Below are positions 1 to 7,739 of a stretch of DNA of 56,664 nucleotides, piece by piece (the first letter of the stretch is position 1; each line of letters begins with the position of its first letter). The notes below the pieces were generated by a model. The model saw only the letters and a program-made list of their open reading frames with translations. It was not told the DNA's origin and searched no databases. Location: assembly GCA_052387815.1 (NCBI GenBank), contig JBQTIU010000078.1, forward strand, positions 1 through 56,664. The letters are read 5' to 3'. A program made the position numbers and the translations under genes. The DNA is from JBQTIU01 sp052387815. GTDB lineage: Bacteria > Pseudomonadota > Alphaproteobacteria > CACIAM-22H2.

Positions 1-603
1 AACCGGGCCGGCATCAGGGCCGTGTCGGACATGGACTATCCACCGGACTCTTGGCTCATGCGCCAATTCGCTGACCTTTCCGTCAAGTACCGCGCGCCGA
101 TGGTGATCCACGCCGAGGCTGAGCCGCACGTGACGGCGGCGATGATCAGGCTCCTCGAAGCGCATCCCGAGGCGATTGTCGTGTGGGCGCACAATTGCGG
201 GCGCTCGAGCGCCCAGGACATCCGCGCCATGATGGCCCGCTTCTCCAATCTGTACGCCGACCTGGGCGGCATGGTCTACTCGGGGCCGAACGTCGACCAC
301 TACGGCGTCTACTTCCCACGGCGCACCCCTTGGATGCATCTTGTGGTCAATGACCGCGGCTTCCTTGAGTCCGCCATGCGGCAATTGTTCGTGGACTTCT
401 CGGAGCGCTTCCTCATCGGTACCGACATCGCGCACGCGCGCGTTTACGCCCGTTATGCGGAGCATCTGCCGCGTTGGCGCTACATATTCCGGCAGCTGCC
501 GTGGGAGGCAGCGCGCAACATTGCCTTCGCCAATGCCGAGCATCTGTTTGCAGCCGAGCCCGCCCAGCGCCGGCTAAGCCTCGCCGGACGACCGCGCTTT
601 TGA
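1..603 (+). CDS. Amidohydrolase-family (TIM-barrel) protein, 5' partial
   Basis: The frame is open to the first base of the window, so the gene starts upstream and only about the last 200 residues are seen. The visible part reads like the C-terminal half of a metal-dependent amidohydrolase: a strand ending in VIHAEAE (first-shell histidine), then WAHNCG about 35 residues later, and FLIGTDIAHAR near the end, which supplies the late aspartate typical of this fold. It ends with an AARNIAFANAEHLF helix, as in amidohydrolase_2-type proteins whose last helix is N-x-x-x-L/F. The substrate cannot be inferred. No gene downstream overlaps it; a 345-base gap follows. Confidence 0.65.
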   Translation, partial: NRAGIRAVSDMDYPPDSWLMRQFADLSVKYRAPMVIHAEAEPHVTAAMIRLLEAHPEAIVVWAHNCGRSSAQDIRAMMARFSNLYADLGGMVYSGPNVDHYGVYFPRRTPWMHLVVNDRGFLESAMRQLFVDFSERFLIGTDIAHARVYARYAEHLPRWRYIFRQLPWEAARNIAFANAEHLFAAEPAQRRLSLAGRPRF

Positions 604-684
604 CCATGGTCGGCAAGCGCACCACGCGGTCCCTTGTGATCGCCGCCCGCACGGCCCGTCACGGCGGCGTGCAGGCGCGGCGCG

Positions 685-709
685 AAAAAAGGCCGTGACG
701 AGCACGGCC
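685..709 (-). terminator. Possible intrinsic terminator, minus strand
   Basis: A 7-bp perfect stem (ggccgtg at 691-697 pairing with cacggcc at 703-709, loop of 5) is flanked on the plus-strand left side by AAAAAA (685-690). Read on the minus strand this is a GC hairpin followed by six T residues, the shape of a rho-independent terminator. No minus-strand gene reads into it in this window, so its use is uncertain. Confidence 0.35.
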
Positions 710-877
710 CAAGTTTAGGGAGGAAACGCCCGGGACAGGCACAGAGGCCGGGCAACGGTCCGGGAAACACATACTAAAATATTGATTTCAAAATATAATT
801 CTGTTGGCCCCGGGGCTCTCGCGGGGGTGGTTTTGTGGCCGGGGGCTGGCGCGGGCGGTGGCGAGCGAAGCCGCGAT

Positions 878-906
878 ATCGGCGCACCCGCGATTCCATA
901 TATAAT
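878..906 (+). promoter_or_regulatory. Candidate promoter of the ureohydrolase gene
   Basis: A perfect TATAAT lies at 901-906, about 43 bases before the chosen start codon. The -35 region near 878-883 is weak. Assignment rests mainly on the -10 element in an otherwise GC-rich context. Confidence 0.3.
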
Positions 907-948
907 CGCCGAACTTGCGACTCCGAGGCGGCGGGAGCGCGCTTAGCG

Positions 949-1914
949 ATGAACGACCTCGGTCCCATGCAGCCCGTGTTGGGTTCGGTGATGCCGCGGT
1001 TTTCCGGCATCCCGACCTTCATGCGGCTTGCCTATGTGAGCGACCCGACCACGCTCGACATCGCGTTGGTCGGCGTCCCCTTCGATGGCGGGACCACCAA
1101 CCGACCCGGCGCCCGCCACGGCCCGCGCGAAATCCGCAATCAGTCGAGCCTGATCCGGCGCATCCATCCGGTGACCGGGACCAACCCCTTCGCGCTCGCC
1201 CGCGTGGCCGATCTCGGCGATGTGTCGATCAATCCGTGCGACCTCATGGACACGATGGGCCGGATCGAACGCTTTTTCGCGAACCTCCACGAGGCCCATG
1301 TCCGTCCGCTGTCGGCCGGCGGCGACCATTTGATCACGCTCCCCATCTTCCGCGCCATCGCCCGGGGGCGCCCTCTCGGCATGGTCCATTTCGATGCCCA
1401 TTCCGACACCGGCGACCGCTATTTCGGCGACAACCGCTATAACCATGGGACGCCGTTCCGGCGCGCCGTCGAGGAGGGCTTGCTCGATCCCAAGCGCACG
1501 GTGCAGATCGGCATCCGCGGTTCGCTCTATGCCGAGGACGACCTCGATTTCGCCCTCGATTCGGGCATCCGCGTGATCAAGATCGAGGAGTATTTCCGCC
1601 TCGGCCCCGAGCGGGTGATCGCCGAGGCGCGTCGGGTCGTGGGCGAGGGGCCGACGTACGTGAGCTTCGACGTCGACGGCCTCGATCCGGTCTATGCGCC
1701 CGGCACCGGCACGCCGGAGATCGGCGGCTACACGACCTACGAGGCGCAACAGATGATCCGCGGCCTCGGCGGGCTCGACATCGTCGGCGGCGACGTGGTC
1801 GAGGTCTCGCCGCCCCTCGATCCGAGCGGCAACACGGCGTTGGTGGGCGCCACGCTCATGTTCGAGATCCTCTGCCTGCTCGCCGAGTCCGTGGCGAAGG
1901 GCCGGCCGCGCTGA
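949..1914 (+). CDS. speB: Agmatinase-family ureohydrolase
   Basis: This 321-residue protein has the size and binuclear manganese motifs of the arginase/agmatinase fold: GGDH at residues 124-127, HFDAHSD at 147-153, and SFDVDGLDP in the last third. These enzymes hydrolyse a guanidino group to urea and an amine; agmatine to putrescine is the commonest reaction, but guanidinobutyrate or related substrates are possible and cannot be separated from sequence alone. The start ATG at 949 was chosen over in-frame upstream codons (frame open from 835) because the upstream residues are arginine-rich and unlike the family, and because a TATAAT element lies inside them. It stands alone, followed after 35 bases by the Mla transporter genes on the same strand. 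Confidence 0.8.
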   Translation: MNDLGPMQPVLGSVMPRFSGIPTFMRLAYVSDPTTLDIALVGVPFDGGTTNRPGARHGPREIRNQSSLIRRIHPVTGTNPFALARVADLGDVSINPCDLMDTMGRIERFFANLHEAHVRPLSAGGDHLITLPIFRAIARGRPLGMVHFDAHSDTGDRYFGDNRYNHGTPFRRAVEEGLLDPKRTVQIGIRGSLYAEDDLDFALDSGIRVIKIEEYFRLGPERVIAEARRVVGEGPTYVSFDVDGLDPVYAPGTGTPEIGGYTTYEAQQMIRGLGGLDIVGGDVVEVSPPLDPSGNTALVGATLMFEILCLLAESVAKGRPR

Positions 1915-1949
1915 CCAGGTCCTCCGCACCGACCCAAGGACCGCGAGGC

Positions 1950-3086
1950 GTGATCGTCGCCGAAGCCGGATGGTGCCGGGCCGAGCGCGAGGGCGGGCTG
2001 TGCGTGCTGGCGGCGGGCGGGCGCTGGACGCTGGGCGCGGCTGAGCCGCTCGAGGCCGAGCTCCAGCGCCTCGACACCGGCGGCGCCGAAGCGGTGCGGG
2101 TCGACCTGTCGTCCCTCGCGGCGCTGGATACGGCGGGGGCGTGGCTTCTCCATCGCTTCATCGAGCGGCTGCGGGGCCGCGGCGTGGCGGTCGAAATGGC
2201 GGGGGCCGCGCCCGCCCATGCGGCGCTGATCGCGCGCATGGCGATCGAGGAGGAGCGCAAGTCGCTGGCGCGCCCGCGGGTCTCGCCGCTCCGCGAGATG
2301 ACCGAGCGCGTCGGCCGCGTCACCGTCGAGACCGCCGCCGAAGCCCGCGATCTGTTGTCGTTTTTCGGGCTCATCTGCATCACCCTCGTGCTGAGCGTGG
2401 CGCGGCCGGGGCGGCTCCGGTTCGTCTCGCTGGTCAGCCATCTCGAACGGGTCGGCCTCAATGCCATGCCGATCGTCGGGCTGCTGTCGTTCCTGATCGG
2501 CGTCGTGCTGGCTTTCCAGGGCGCCGACCAGCTCCGCCAATTTGGCGCCGAAATCTACACCATCAATCTTTTGGGTGTGTCGGTGCTGCGCGAGATCGGC
2601 ATCCTGTTGACGGCGATCCTCGTCGCCGGCCGGTCGGGCAGTGCGTTCACGGCCGAGATCGGCACGATGAAGATCAACGAGGAGATCGACGCCTTGAAGA
2701 CGCTCGGGCTCGACCCGATGGAGATCCTGGTCCTGCCGCGCCTGATCGCGGTGATGATCGCATTGCCGCTGCTCGCCTTTTTCGCCAACATGGCGGCCCT
2801 CCTCGGCGGGGCGCTGATGACGGTCCTCGTGCTCAGCATCGAGACGGCCGCCTTTCTCAGTCAACTCCAGGATGCCATCACCGCCTCGACCTTCTGGATC
2901 GGCCTCGTCAAGGCCCCGTTTTTCGCCTTCCTGATCGGCATGGTCGGCTGCTACGAGGGGCTCAAGGTCGAGGGCAGCGCCGAAAGCGTCGGTCGCCTGA
3001 CCACCAAATCGGTTGTCGAATCGATCTTCCTGGTGATCGTGGCCGACGCGATGTTCTCGATCCTGTTCTCCTATCTCGGGATCTAG
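1950..3086 (+). CDS. mlaE: MlaE-type ABC permease with N-terminal STAS domain
   Basis: This is the inner-membrane permease of a retrograde phospholipid (Mla/MCE) transporter. The first roughly 110 residues look like a STAS domain (VDLSSLAALDTAGAWLLH matches the STAS core), i.e. the function of the separate MlaB protein of enterobacteria is fused here. From about residue 125 the MlaE domain follows with several hydrophobic segments and the family signatures around GADQLRQFGAEIYTINL and GRSGSAFTAEIGTMKINEEIDAL. Start is GTG at 1950. It is the first gene of a four-gene transporter unit with the ATPase, MCE protein and lipoprotein, spaced by only a few bases. Confidence 0.9.
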   Translation: MIVAEAGWCRAEREGGLCVLAAGGRWTLGAAEPLEAELQRLDTGGAEAVRVDLSSLAALDTAGAWLLHRFIERLRGRGVAVEMAGAAPAHAALIARMAIEEERKSLARPRVSPLREMTERVGRVTVETAAEARDLLSFFGLICITLVLSVARPGRLRFVSLVSHLERVGLNAMPIVGLLSFLIGVVLAFQGADQLRQFGAEIYTINLLGVSVLREIGILLTAILVAGRSGSAFTAEIGTMKINEEIDALKTLGLDPMEILVLPRLIAVMIALPLLAFFANMAALLGGALMTVLVLSIETAAFLSQLQDAITASTFWIGLVKAPFFAFLIGMVGCYEGLKVEGSAESVGRLTTKSVVESIFLVIVADAMFSILFSYLGI

Positions 3087-3090
3087 GCCC

Positions 3091-3885
3091 GTGGCCGCGG
3101 CGCAGGAAGACGGCGGCGAAGCCGCCCCGGTCGTCCGGGTCCGGGGGCTCATAACCAGGTTCGGCCGCCAGGTCATCCACGAGGATCTCGATCTCGATAT
3201 CCGGCGCGGTGAAATCCTCGCCGTGGTCGGCGGCTCGGGCGCCGGCAAGTCGGTGCTGTTGCGCACCGTTCTGGGCTTGAGGCGGCCCGAGGGGGGCGCG
3301 ATCGAGGTGTTCGGGCGCGACCTCGCGCGGCTTGACGGCCGCGCGCGGCGGGCCATCGAGGCGCGGCAGGGCGTGCTGTTCCAGAACGGCGCGTTGTTCA
3401 GTTCGCTCACCGTGGCGCAGAACATCCGCGTACCCTTCCGCGAGCACACGAGCCTGCCCCCGAAGCTGGTCGGCGACCTCATCCGGGTGAAGATCAACAT
3501 GGTCGGCCTGCCGCAGGACGCCGGCGCCAAATACCCGGCCGAGCTTTCGGGCGGCATGAAAAAGCGCGCCGCGCTGGCGCGCGCGCTGGCGCTCGATCCC
3601 GCCATCCTGTTCCTCGACGAGCCGACGGCCGGCCTCGACCCGATCGCCGCGGGGGCGTTCGACCGCCTGATCCGCGACCTGCAACAAAGCCTCGAACTGA
3701 CCGTCGTCATCGTCACCCACGACCTCGACACCCTGGCCGCGATCAGCGACCGCATTGCCGTGCTGGTGGATAGGCGTGTTATGCTGGGAACCATGCGCCA
3801 ACTGCTGACCGTCTCCCATCCCTGGATCCGGGCTTATTTCCACGGGCCGCGCGGACGCGCGGCACTCGCCGGCCGGGAACCTTGA
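3091..3885 (+). CDS. mlaF: MlaF-type ABC transporter ATPase
   Basis: The ATP-hydrolysing subunit of the Mla phospholipid transporter, 264 residues. Walker A is GGSGAGKS, the signature is LSGGMKKRAALARAL, and Walker B plus D-loop is ILFLDEPTAGLDP; the switch histidine is in VIVTHDL. The LSGGM-KR form of the signature is typical of MlaF/Ttg2A ATPases. It begins with GTG four bases after the permease stop and is followed after 12 bases by the MCE gene, so translation is probably coupled. Confidence 0.92.
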   Translation: MAAAQEDGGEAAPVVRVRGLITRFGRQVIHEDLDLDIRRGEILAVVGGSGAGKSVLLRTVLGLRRPEGGAIEVFGRDLARLDGRARRAIEARQGVLFQNGALFSSLTVAQNIRVPFREHTSLPPKLVGDLIRVKINMVGLPQDAGAKYPAELSGGMKKRAALARALALDPAILFLDEPTAGLDPIAAGAFDRLIRDLQQSLELTVVIVTHDLDTLAAISDRIAVLVDRRVMLGTMRQLLTVSHPWIRAYFHGPRGRAALAGREP

Positions 3886-3897
3886 GCGGCCCCGACC

Positions 3898-4947
3898 ATG
3901 GAAACCCGCGCCAGCTATCTCCTTGTCGGCGTGTTCATGCTGACCCTGATGGCCGGGCTGTTCGGGTTCGTGCTGTGGCTCGCCAAGGCCAGCATCCGGG
4001 ACGACCACACCTACTACTACATCTATTTCCGCGACTCGGTGAGCGGCCTGCAGGAGGGCTCGGCGGTTCGCCTGCGCGGCGTGCCCGTAGGCACCGTCGC
4101 CGATATCGCCATCGACCGCGACAATGTCGAGCTCATCCAGGTCACCGTCGCCCTCAAGGCCGGCACACCGATCAAGACCGACACCGTCGCTTCGCTCCAA
4201 CTCCAGGGCATCACCGGGCTGTCGTTCGTGCAGCTCACCGGCGGCACGCAGGCAGCGCCGGTGCTCGAGCCGCGCCCCGGCAAGCGCCGGGCGGTGATCG
4301 CCGCGCGGCCCTCGGCGCTCGAACAGGTGTTCGAAAGCGCGCCCGAGATCCTGACCCAGATCATGACGCTGGCCGCGCGCGGCAACGAACTGTTGAGCGA
4401 CCACAACCAGAAGAACATTGCCGACATCCTTTCCCACCTCGGCACCTTCACCGGCGCCCTCGCCAGGTCCTCGGGCGGCATCGAAGCGATCGTCGCCGAA
4501 GCCGCGGTCACCGTGGGTACGCTCGGCGAAGTCGCCCATTCCCTCGACGGCCTGGCGCGCGATCTCAAGGTCCTCACCAAGGCGATCGGCGGCGATGCGA
4601 CGCGGGTCGCGGACGGCGCCGAGCGCACCCTGGCCGAGTTCGGCGGCGCCGCCCGCACCATCGAGACGGATGCGGCGCGGGTCGCGAACCGCGCCGAACG
4701 CACCCTCGCCGAGCTCGCCGCCGCCGCCCGCACCATCGAGACCATGGCCGCCGAGTTCCAGCGCCTGGCGGCCGACGCGCGCGAGCCGGTCCGCGACTTC
4801 GCCCGCACCGGGCTTTACGACCTCTCGCAATTCATCGTCGAGGCGCGCAGCCTGGTCACCGGGCTGACGCGCCTTGCCAGCCAGATGGAGCGCGATCCGG
4901 CCCGCTTCCTGTTCGGCGACCAGCAACGGGGGTTCGAGGCCCGGTGA
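3898..4947 (+). CDS. mlaD: MlaD-type MCE domain periplasmic protein
   Basis: This 349-residue protein has one N-terminal membrane anchor (about residues 8-30) and an MCE domain (YIYFRDSVSGLQEGSAVRLRG opening, then GTVADI and a GLSFVQLTGG segment) from about 38 to 115. The C-terminal part is long, alanine-rich and helical with an internal duplication: the segment DATRVADGAERTLAEFGGAA is repeated about 25 residues later with small changes, suggesting a coiled or barrel-forming helix as in other long MCE proteins. It binds lipid and passes it between the outer-membrane side and the MlaE/MlaF complex. Confidence 0.9.
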   Translation: METRASYLLVGVFMLTLMAGLFGFVLWLAKASIRDDHTYYYIYFRDSVSGLQEGSAVRLRGVPVGTVADIAIDRDNVELIQVTVALKAGTPIKTDTVASLQLQGITGLSFVQLTGGTQAAPVLEPRPGKRRAVIAARPSALEQVFESAPEILTQIMTLAARGNELLSDHNQKNIADILSHLGTFTGALARSSGGIEAIVAEAAVTVGTLGEVAHSLDGLARDLKVLTKAIGGDATRVADGAERTLAEFGGAARTIETDAARVANRAERTLAELAAAARTIETMAAEFQRLAADAREPVRDFARTGLYDLSQFIVEARSLVTGLTRLASQMERDPARFLFGDQQRGFEAR

Positions 4948-5921
4948 GGCGCGTCCTTGTCCCCATCCTAGGCCTCGCCGCGGCGCTTGCGGCCTGCGAT
5001 GTGAAGCTGCCCGGAAGCGGGGAACCGCCGCAGCTTTATACGCTGACGCCCAAAAGCACGTACTCGCCCGAGCTGCCGCAGGTCGACTGGCAGTTGATCG
5101 TCGAGACGCCGGTGGCGCCGGCCGGCCTCAACACCAGCCGCATCGCCCTCCAGCGCTCGCCGATCAGCCTCGACTACTACGCGCGGTCCAACTGGACCGA
5201 CCTCGCCCCGCTCCTCGTGCAGACGCTGCTCATCGAATCCTTCGAGAACACCGGTAAGATCCTGGCCGTGGGCCGCGAGTCGACGGCGCTGCGCGCCGAT
5301 TACGTGTTGAAGACGGAGCTGCGGGAGTTCCAAGCCGAGTATGACGGGGGCGATGCGCCACTCATCCGCGTGCGGCTCAACGGCAAGCTGGTGCAAATGC
5401 CCACGCGCACGATCATCGCCAACCACACGGCCGAGCGCACGGTGCGGTCCGAAAAGGGCGACATGGCCGGCATCGTGCAAGCGTTCGACGATGCGCTCGG
5501 CAAGGTCATGAAGCAGCTCGTCGAGTGGGCACTGCTCGTCCCGGGCGAGCGCCCGGCGGCCCGGCGCCCGGCCCGCCGGCCAGTCTTCACCCGGCCGTCG
5601 GCTCCCCGTCCGGATCGAAAAGAGCGAGCATCGCATCCGCATTTGCGGCCCACTTGGCCCGCTCGCGGGCGCCTAGCCCGTACTTGTTCTTGTGACTGGC
5701 GCGGGCGCCCAGCGCCAGCCGCAGGCGGAGGGTCTCGGTGTGGCCGCGCGCCGCCAGCATCGGTGCCGTTTTGCCGCCCGCCCCCCCGGGTCGCCCCCCG
5801 GTCGAGGAGCCGGGCCACCGCTTCGCGGTGGCCGGCCGAGGCGGCGTTCGGCAGGTCGGGATCAGCTCCCCAGTCCAGCGCAGAATTCGGCTTGACGCCC
5901 ATCCGTGACGATACCACGTAG
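4944..5921 (+). CDS. ABC transport auxiliary lipoprotein (PqiC/MlaD-associated type) with abnormal C-terminus
   Basis: The start GTG overlaps the mlaD stop (GTGA). The N-terminus is a lipoprotein signal with lipobox LAAC, so the protein should be anchored to a membrane in the periplasm. Residues about 20-205 (QLYTLTPKSTY, then a VETPVAPAGLNTSRIAL segment and the late MAGIVQAFDDALGKVMKQL helix) match the ABC_trans_aux lipoprotein family, normally near 200 residues, which partners MCE transporters. The frame runs on another 110 or so residues of arginine/proline-rich sequence to 5921, antisense to the ankyrin gene. That tail is unlike the family and probably not native: a one-base shift would end translation at 5676 or 5695. 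Confidence 0.75.
   Translation: MRRVLVPILGLAAALAACDVKLPGSGEPPQLYTLTPKSTYSPELPQVDWQLIVETPVAPAGLNTSRIALQRSPISLDYYARSNWTDLAPLLVQTLLIESFENTGKILAVGRESTALRADYVLKTELREFQAEYDGGDAPLIRVRLNGKLVQMPTRTIIANHTAERTVRSEKGDMAGIVQAFDDALGKVMKQLVEWALLVPGERPAARRPARRPVFTRPSAPRPDRKERASHPHLRPTWPARGRLARTCSCDWRGRPAPAAGGGSRCGRAPPASVPFCRPPPRVAPRSRSRATASRWPAEAAFGRSGSAPQSSAEFGLTPIRDDTT
5587..5902 (-). pseudogene. Ankyrin-repeat protein, frameshifted
   Basis: Reading from ATG at 5902 on the minus strand gives an ankyrin-like repeat (DWGADPDLPNAASAGHREA then VARLLDRGA). About 35 residues in, the frame is lost in a G/C homopolymer region (5782-5803). In the next frame the repeat pattern continues (GGKTAPMLAARGHTETLRL, then LALGARASHKNKYGL) and ends at a natural stop at 5587 after an FDPDGEPTAG tail. 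The total span is 316 bases, one more than a multiple of three, so one inserted base (or two lost) separates the halves. Either a broken gene or an assembly error in the run of Cs. It is convergent with the lipoprotein gene. Confidence 0.6.
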
Positions 5922-5933
5922 GGTGGGCAACCC

Positions 5934-6248
5934 ATGCGCGCCGGAGGGTCCCACGCCGTGTCGCTCGCCGACACCATCCGCCGCAAGCTTGTCGCCGCCT
6001 TCGTGCCGGAGCGCCTCGCGGTCGTCGACGACTCCCACCGCCACGCCGGCCATGTCGGTGCGCGGCCCGGCGGCGAAACCCATTTCACGGTCGAGATCGT
6101 GTCGCCGCGTTTCGCGGGCGTGAGCCGGGTCGAGCGCCAGCGGTTGGTCTACCGGACGCTGGCCGAGGAGTTGCAGACCCAGGTCCACGCGCTGGCCCTG
6201 GTGACGCTGACGCCGGCGGAAGATCGGGCCCGACGGGGTACAACTTGA
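5934..6248 (+). CDS. bolA: BolA family protein
   Basis: A 104-residue BolA/IbaG-type protein. The family core is visible: an N-terminal helix IRRKLVAAF, the SHRHAGH segment, ETHFTVEIVSPRF strand and a VERQRLVYRTLAEELQ helix followed by VHALALVTLTP. BolA proteins pair with monothiol glutaredoxins in iron-sulfur trafficking and can bind DNA. Start is ATG 5934; GTG at 5958, just before SLADTIRRK, is a plausible alternative start because the first eight residues are not conserved in the family. In many alphaproteobacteria bolA sits next to dnaJ-cobST, but here those genes are 22 kb away. Confidence 0.88.
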   Translation: MRAGGSHAVSLADTIRRKLVAAFVPERLAVVDDSHRHAGHVGARPGGETHFTVEIVSPRFAGVSRVERQRLVYRTLAEELQTQVHALALVTLTPAEDRARRGTT

Positions 6249-6349
6249 GAGCGTTTCCCGATTCGATGGAACATATCCTGAGTTGGCGAGGCATCGCGCG
6301 CGCCCTTTGGGAATCCCCCGCGATTCCATCCATTCGGAAATCGCTCTAG
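6247..6349. repeat. Imperfect inverted repeat, about 26-bp arms
   Basis: The left arm at 6247-6272 (core gagcgtttcccgattcgatg) and the right arm at 6323-6349 (core ccatccattcggaaatcgct) are near-complementary with about 50 bases between. The right arm reads TAGAGCGATTTCC on the minus strand. It begins at the bolA stop codon and ends before the RHH gene. It resembles dispersed extragenic palindromes of alphaproteobacteria, and transcribed it could fold at the bolA mRNA end. Confidence 0.55.
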
Positions 6350-6415
6350 AGGGTAATATATAAGCATGGTCAACCGGCGTCTCTTGGGTTCGACCTGGAT
6401 CGGGCGAGCGGGGAA

Positions 6416-6727
6416 ATGAACGGCGTGGCATCGAGGATTGGAGAGCGACCACGGAGGCTTCGCATCGGCGGCCGGCGGACCAGCATGCGTCTCGAATCCG
6501 AGTTCTGGGAGGCGCTCCGCGAGATCGCCTGGCGCGAGGCCACCGATATCGGCTCTCTGCGCACGGGGATGACGCGGCACACCCGCGGTCGCGGCACGAC
6601 TTCGGCGGTTCGAGTCGCGGTGATGGAGTTTTACCGGCAAGCGGTGGCTCTCGACCGTCCGCCCGCGATCGGCCTCGCACATTCATTACCCGCGCCCAAC
6701 GGCCGCGCGCGCCGCCACCGGCTCTAG
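6416..6727 (+). CDS. Ribbon-helix-helix domain protein (RHH_4 type)
   Basis: A 103-residue protein with a strand RTSMRLESEFWEALREIAW that matches the short ribbon-helix-helix proteins of alphaproteobacteria (RHH_4): a basic run, then TSMRLE, then a helix with FW and a second helix after a glycine-rich turn (TSAVRVAVMEFYRQA). Such proteins are presumed small DNA-binding regulators; no target is known. It stands alone between two inverted repeats. Confidence 0.7.
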   Translation: MNGVASRIGERPRRLRIGGRRTSMRLESEFWEALREIAWREATDIGSLRTGMTRHTRGRGTTSAVRVAVMEFYRQAVALDRPPAIGLAHSLPAPNGRARRHRL

Positions 6728-6730
6728 AGA

Positions 6731-6810
6731 CGTAGGGGCGGACCGATGCTCCGCGCCTAAGGGTGGGCCGGCGCCGTTTCCCCTGTGGGGGTAAAGACCC
6801 GCCCCTACGG
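6731..6810. repeat. Inverted repeat with GTAGGGGCG ends
   Basis: Ends cgtaggggcgga (6731-6742) and acccgcccctacgg (6797-6810) are inverted copies. Inside, tttcccctgtgggggtaaa (6777-6795) forms a second small hairpin. The structure looks like an extragenic palindromic element or small non-autonomous element; no gene is inside it. The remaining bases up to 6944 show no gene. Confidence 0.5.
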
Positions 6811-6944
6811 CGCCTCTGAGAATCCTCGGCGCCCTCCCGCGGTGATTCTTCCTGCTCCTGCCGGCCACCACCCGCTTGACCTGCAAGACGGAATCTACGG
6901 CCATCCGAATGGCGTCATGCGGTCGCCAAAGGCGGCGCTCGTCG

Positions 6945-7394
6945 TCAGCCGCCGGGGCTATATCCCGTTCCGTGGATGAAGGCATCGAGATCCTTGAGGT
7001 CGTCCTCGAGTTCGTGCAGGACGATGGCATAGAGGTCGCGGATCGATACCAACCCGACCAGCCCCCCCTTATCGACCACCGGCAAGTGGCGGTAGCCGCC
7101 CCGGGTCATCAGGTCGAGCGCGCCGTGCACGGTCTCGCTGGGGCCGATCGTCTGGGGATTGCGGGTCATGACCTGGGACAGGCTGACGCGGTCGGGATCG
7201 AGCCCGGCGGCGACCACTTTGATCGCCAGGTCGCGTTCGGTGAATATGCCGTGCAGCGCGCCGCCCTCGACCACCAGTACGGCGCCGATGTGGCGCGTGG
7301 CCATCAGTTGCGCAGCCTCCCGGGCAGTGGCGGAAGCGGCGACAGTCGTGAGGTCCTGGCCGTGGACCACGTCCGGAACGATGCGATGCTCCAT
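6945..7394 (-). CDS. CBS-domain pair protein
   Basis: A 149-residue stand-alone protein made of two CBS domains (about residues 10-65 and 72-128). The typical features are visible: AAQLMATRHIGAVLVV, GIFTERDLAIKVV, MTRNPQTIGPSETV, LDLMTRGGYRHLPVVD and GLVSIRDLY. Paired CBS modules bind adenine nucleotides and sense energy state. Nothing nearby shows which target protein it controls. Start ATG 7394 is preceded by an agggag-type ribosome-binding site. Confidence 0.85.
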   Translation of the reverse strand: MEHRIVPDVVHGQDLTTVAASATAREAAQLMATRHIGAVLVVEGGALHGIFTERDLAIKVVAAGLDPDRVSLSQVMTRNPQTIGPSETVHGALDLMTRGGYRHLPVVDKGGLVGLVSIRDLYAIVLHELEDDLKDLDAFIHGTGYSPGG

Positions 7395-7739
7395 GGCAAC
7401 GACTCCCTGGTCCTGATTGTCGGCGCCTGGCGGGGCGTTGCCCCGCCCCTTCCATATCGGTGGGCTGGCGATGGTTTAGTATCGGTACCCCGCCATCCCC
7501 CGTCAAGGTTGGCGGCGTGGGGTCACGGCGGCAATCGGCGCCCCATCGTGACCCCGACGTCCCTCTAATAAGAGGATGATTTCACGCGGGGTTTCGACGT
7601 CGCGCCGGGGTCAGGGTTCGGCGCCGAAAGAGGTTAAAGTTGAACGCCGATCCACAGACCGCTTTGCACTCAAGCCCCTGGTCCCAAATTCCGGGTCCAT
7701 TTCAGGCAGTCCAGGGTGACAATTGCGACCCATTCGACT
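7395..7739. other. Intergenic region with short inverted repeat
   Basis: I see no gene in this 345-base stretch between two minus-strand genes. It contains a 9-bp perfect inverted repeat, ggggtcacg at 7519-7527 and cgtgacccc at 7547-7555, with a 19-base spacer. Confidence 0.4.

Larger units (their letters stand above)
604..948. other. Intergenic region with hairpin and AT-rich island
   Basis: No convincing gene is seen. The region holds a hairpin at 691-709 preceded by six A residues (listed separately), an SD-like aggagga-type stretch near 718-724 that is not followed by a usable start codon, an AT-rich island at about 771-803, and a candidate promoter for the ureohydrolase gene at about 878-906. 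Confidence 0.5.

Noticed and set aside
771..803. AT-rich island as a replication origin
   Set aside because: Only about 30 bases, no DnaA-box cluster and no replication gene nearby.
1737..3794. Long minus-strand frame (685 aa) opposite speB and the Mla genes
   Set aside because: Serine/arginine-rich shadow of the GC-rich coding strand with no domain; the plus-strand genes carry clear motifs.
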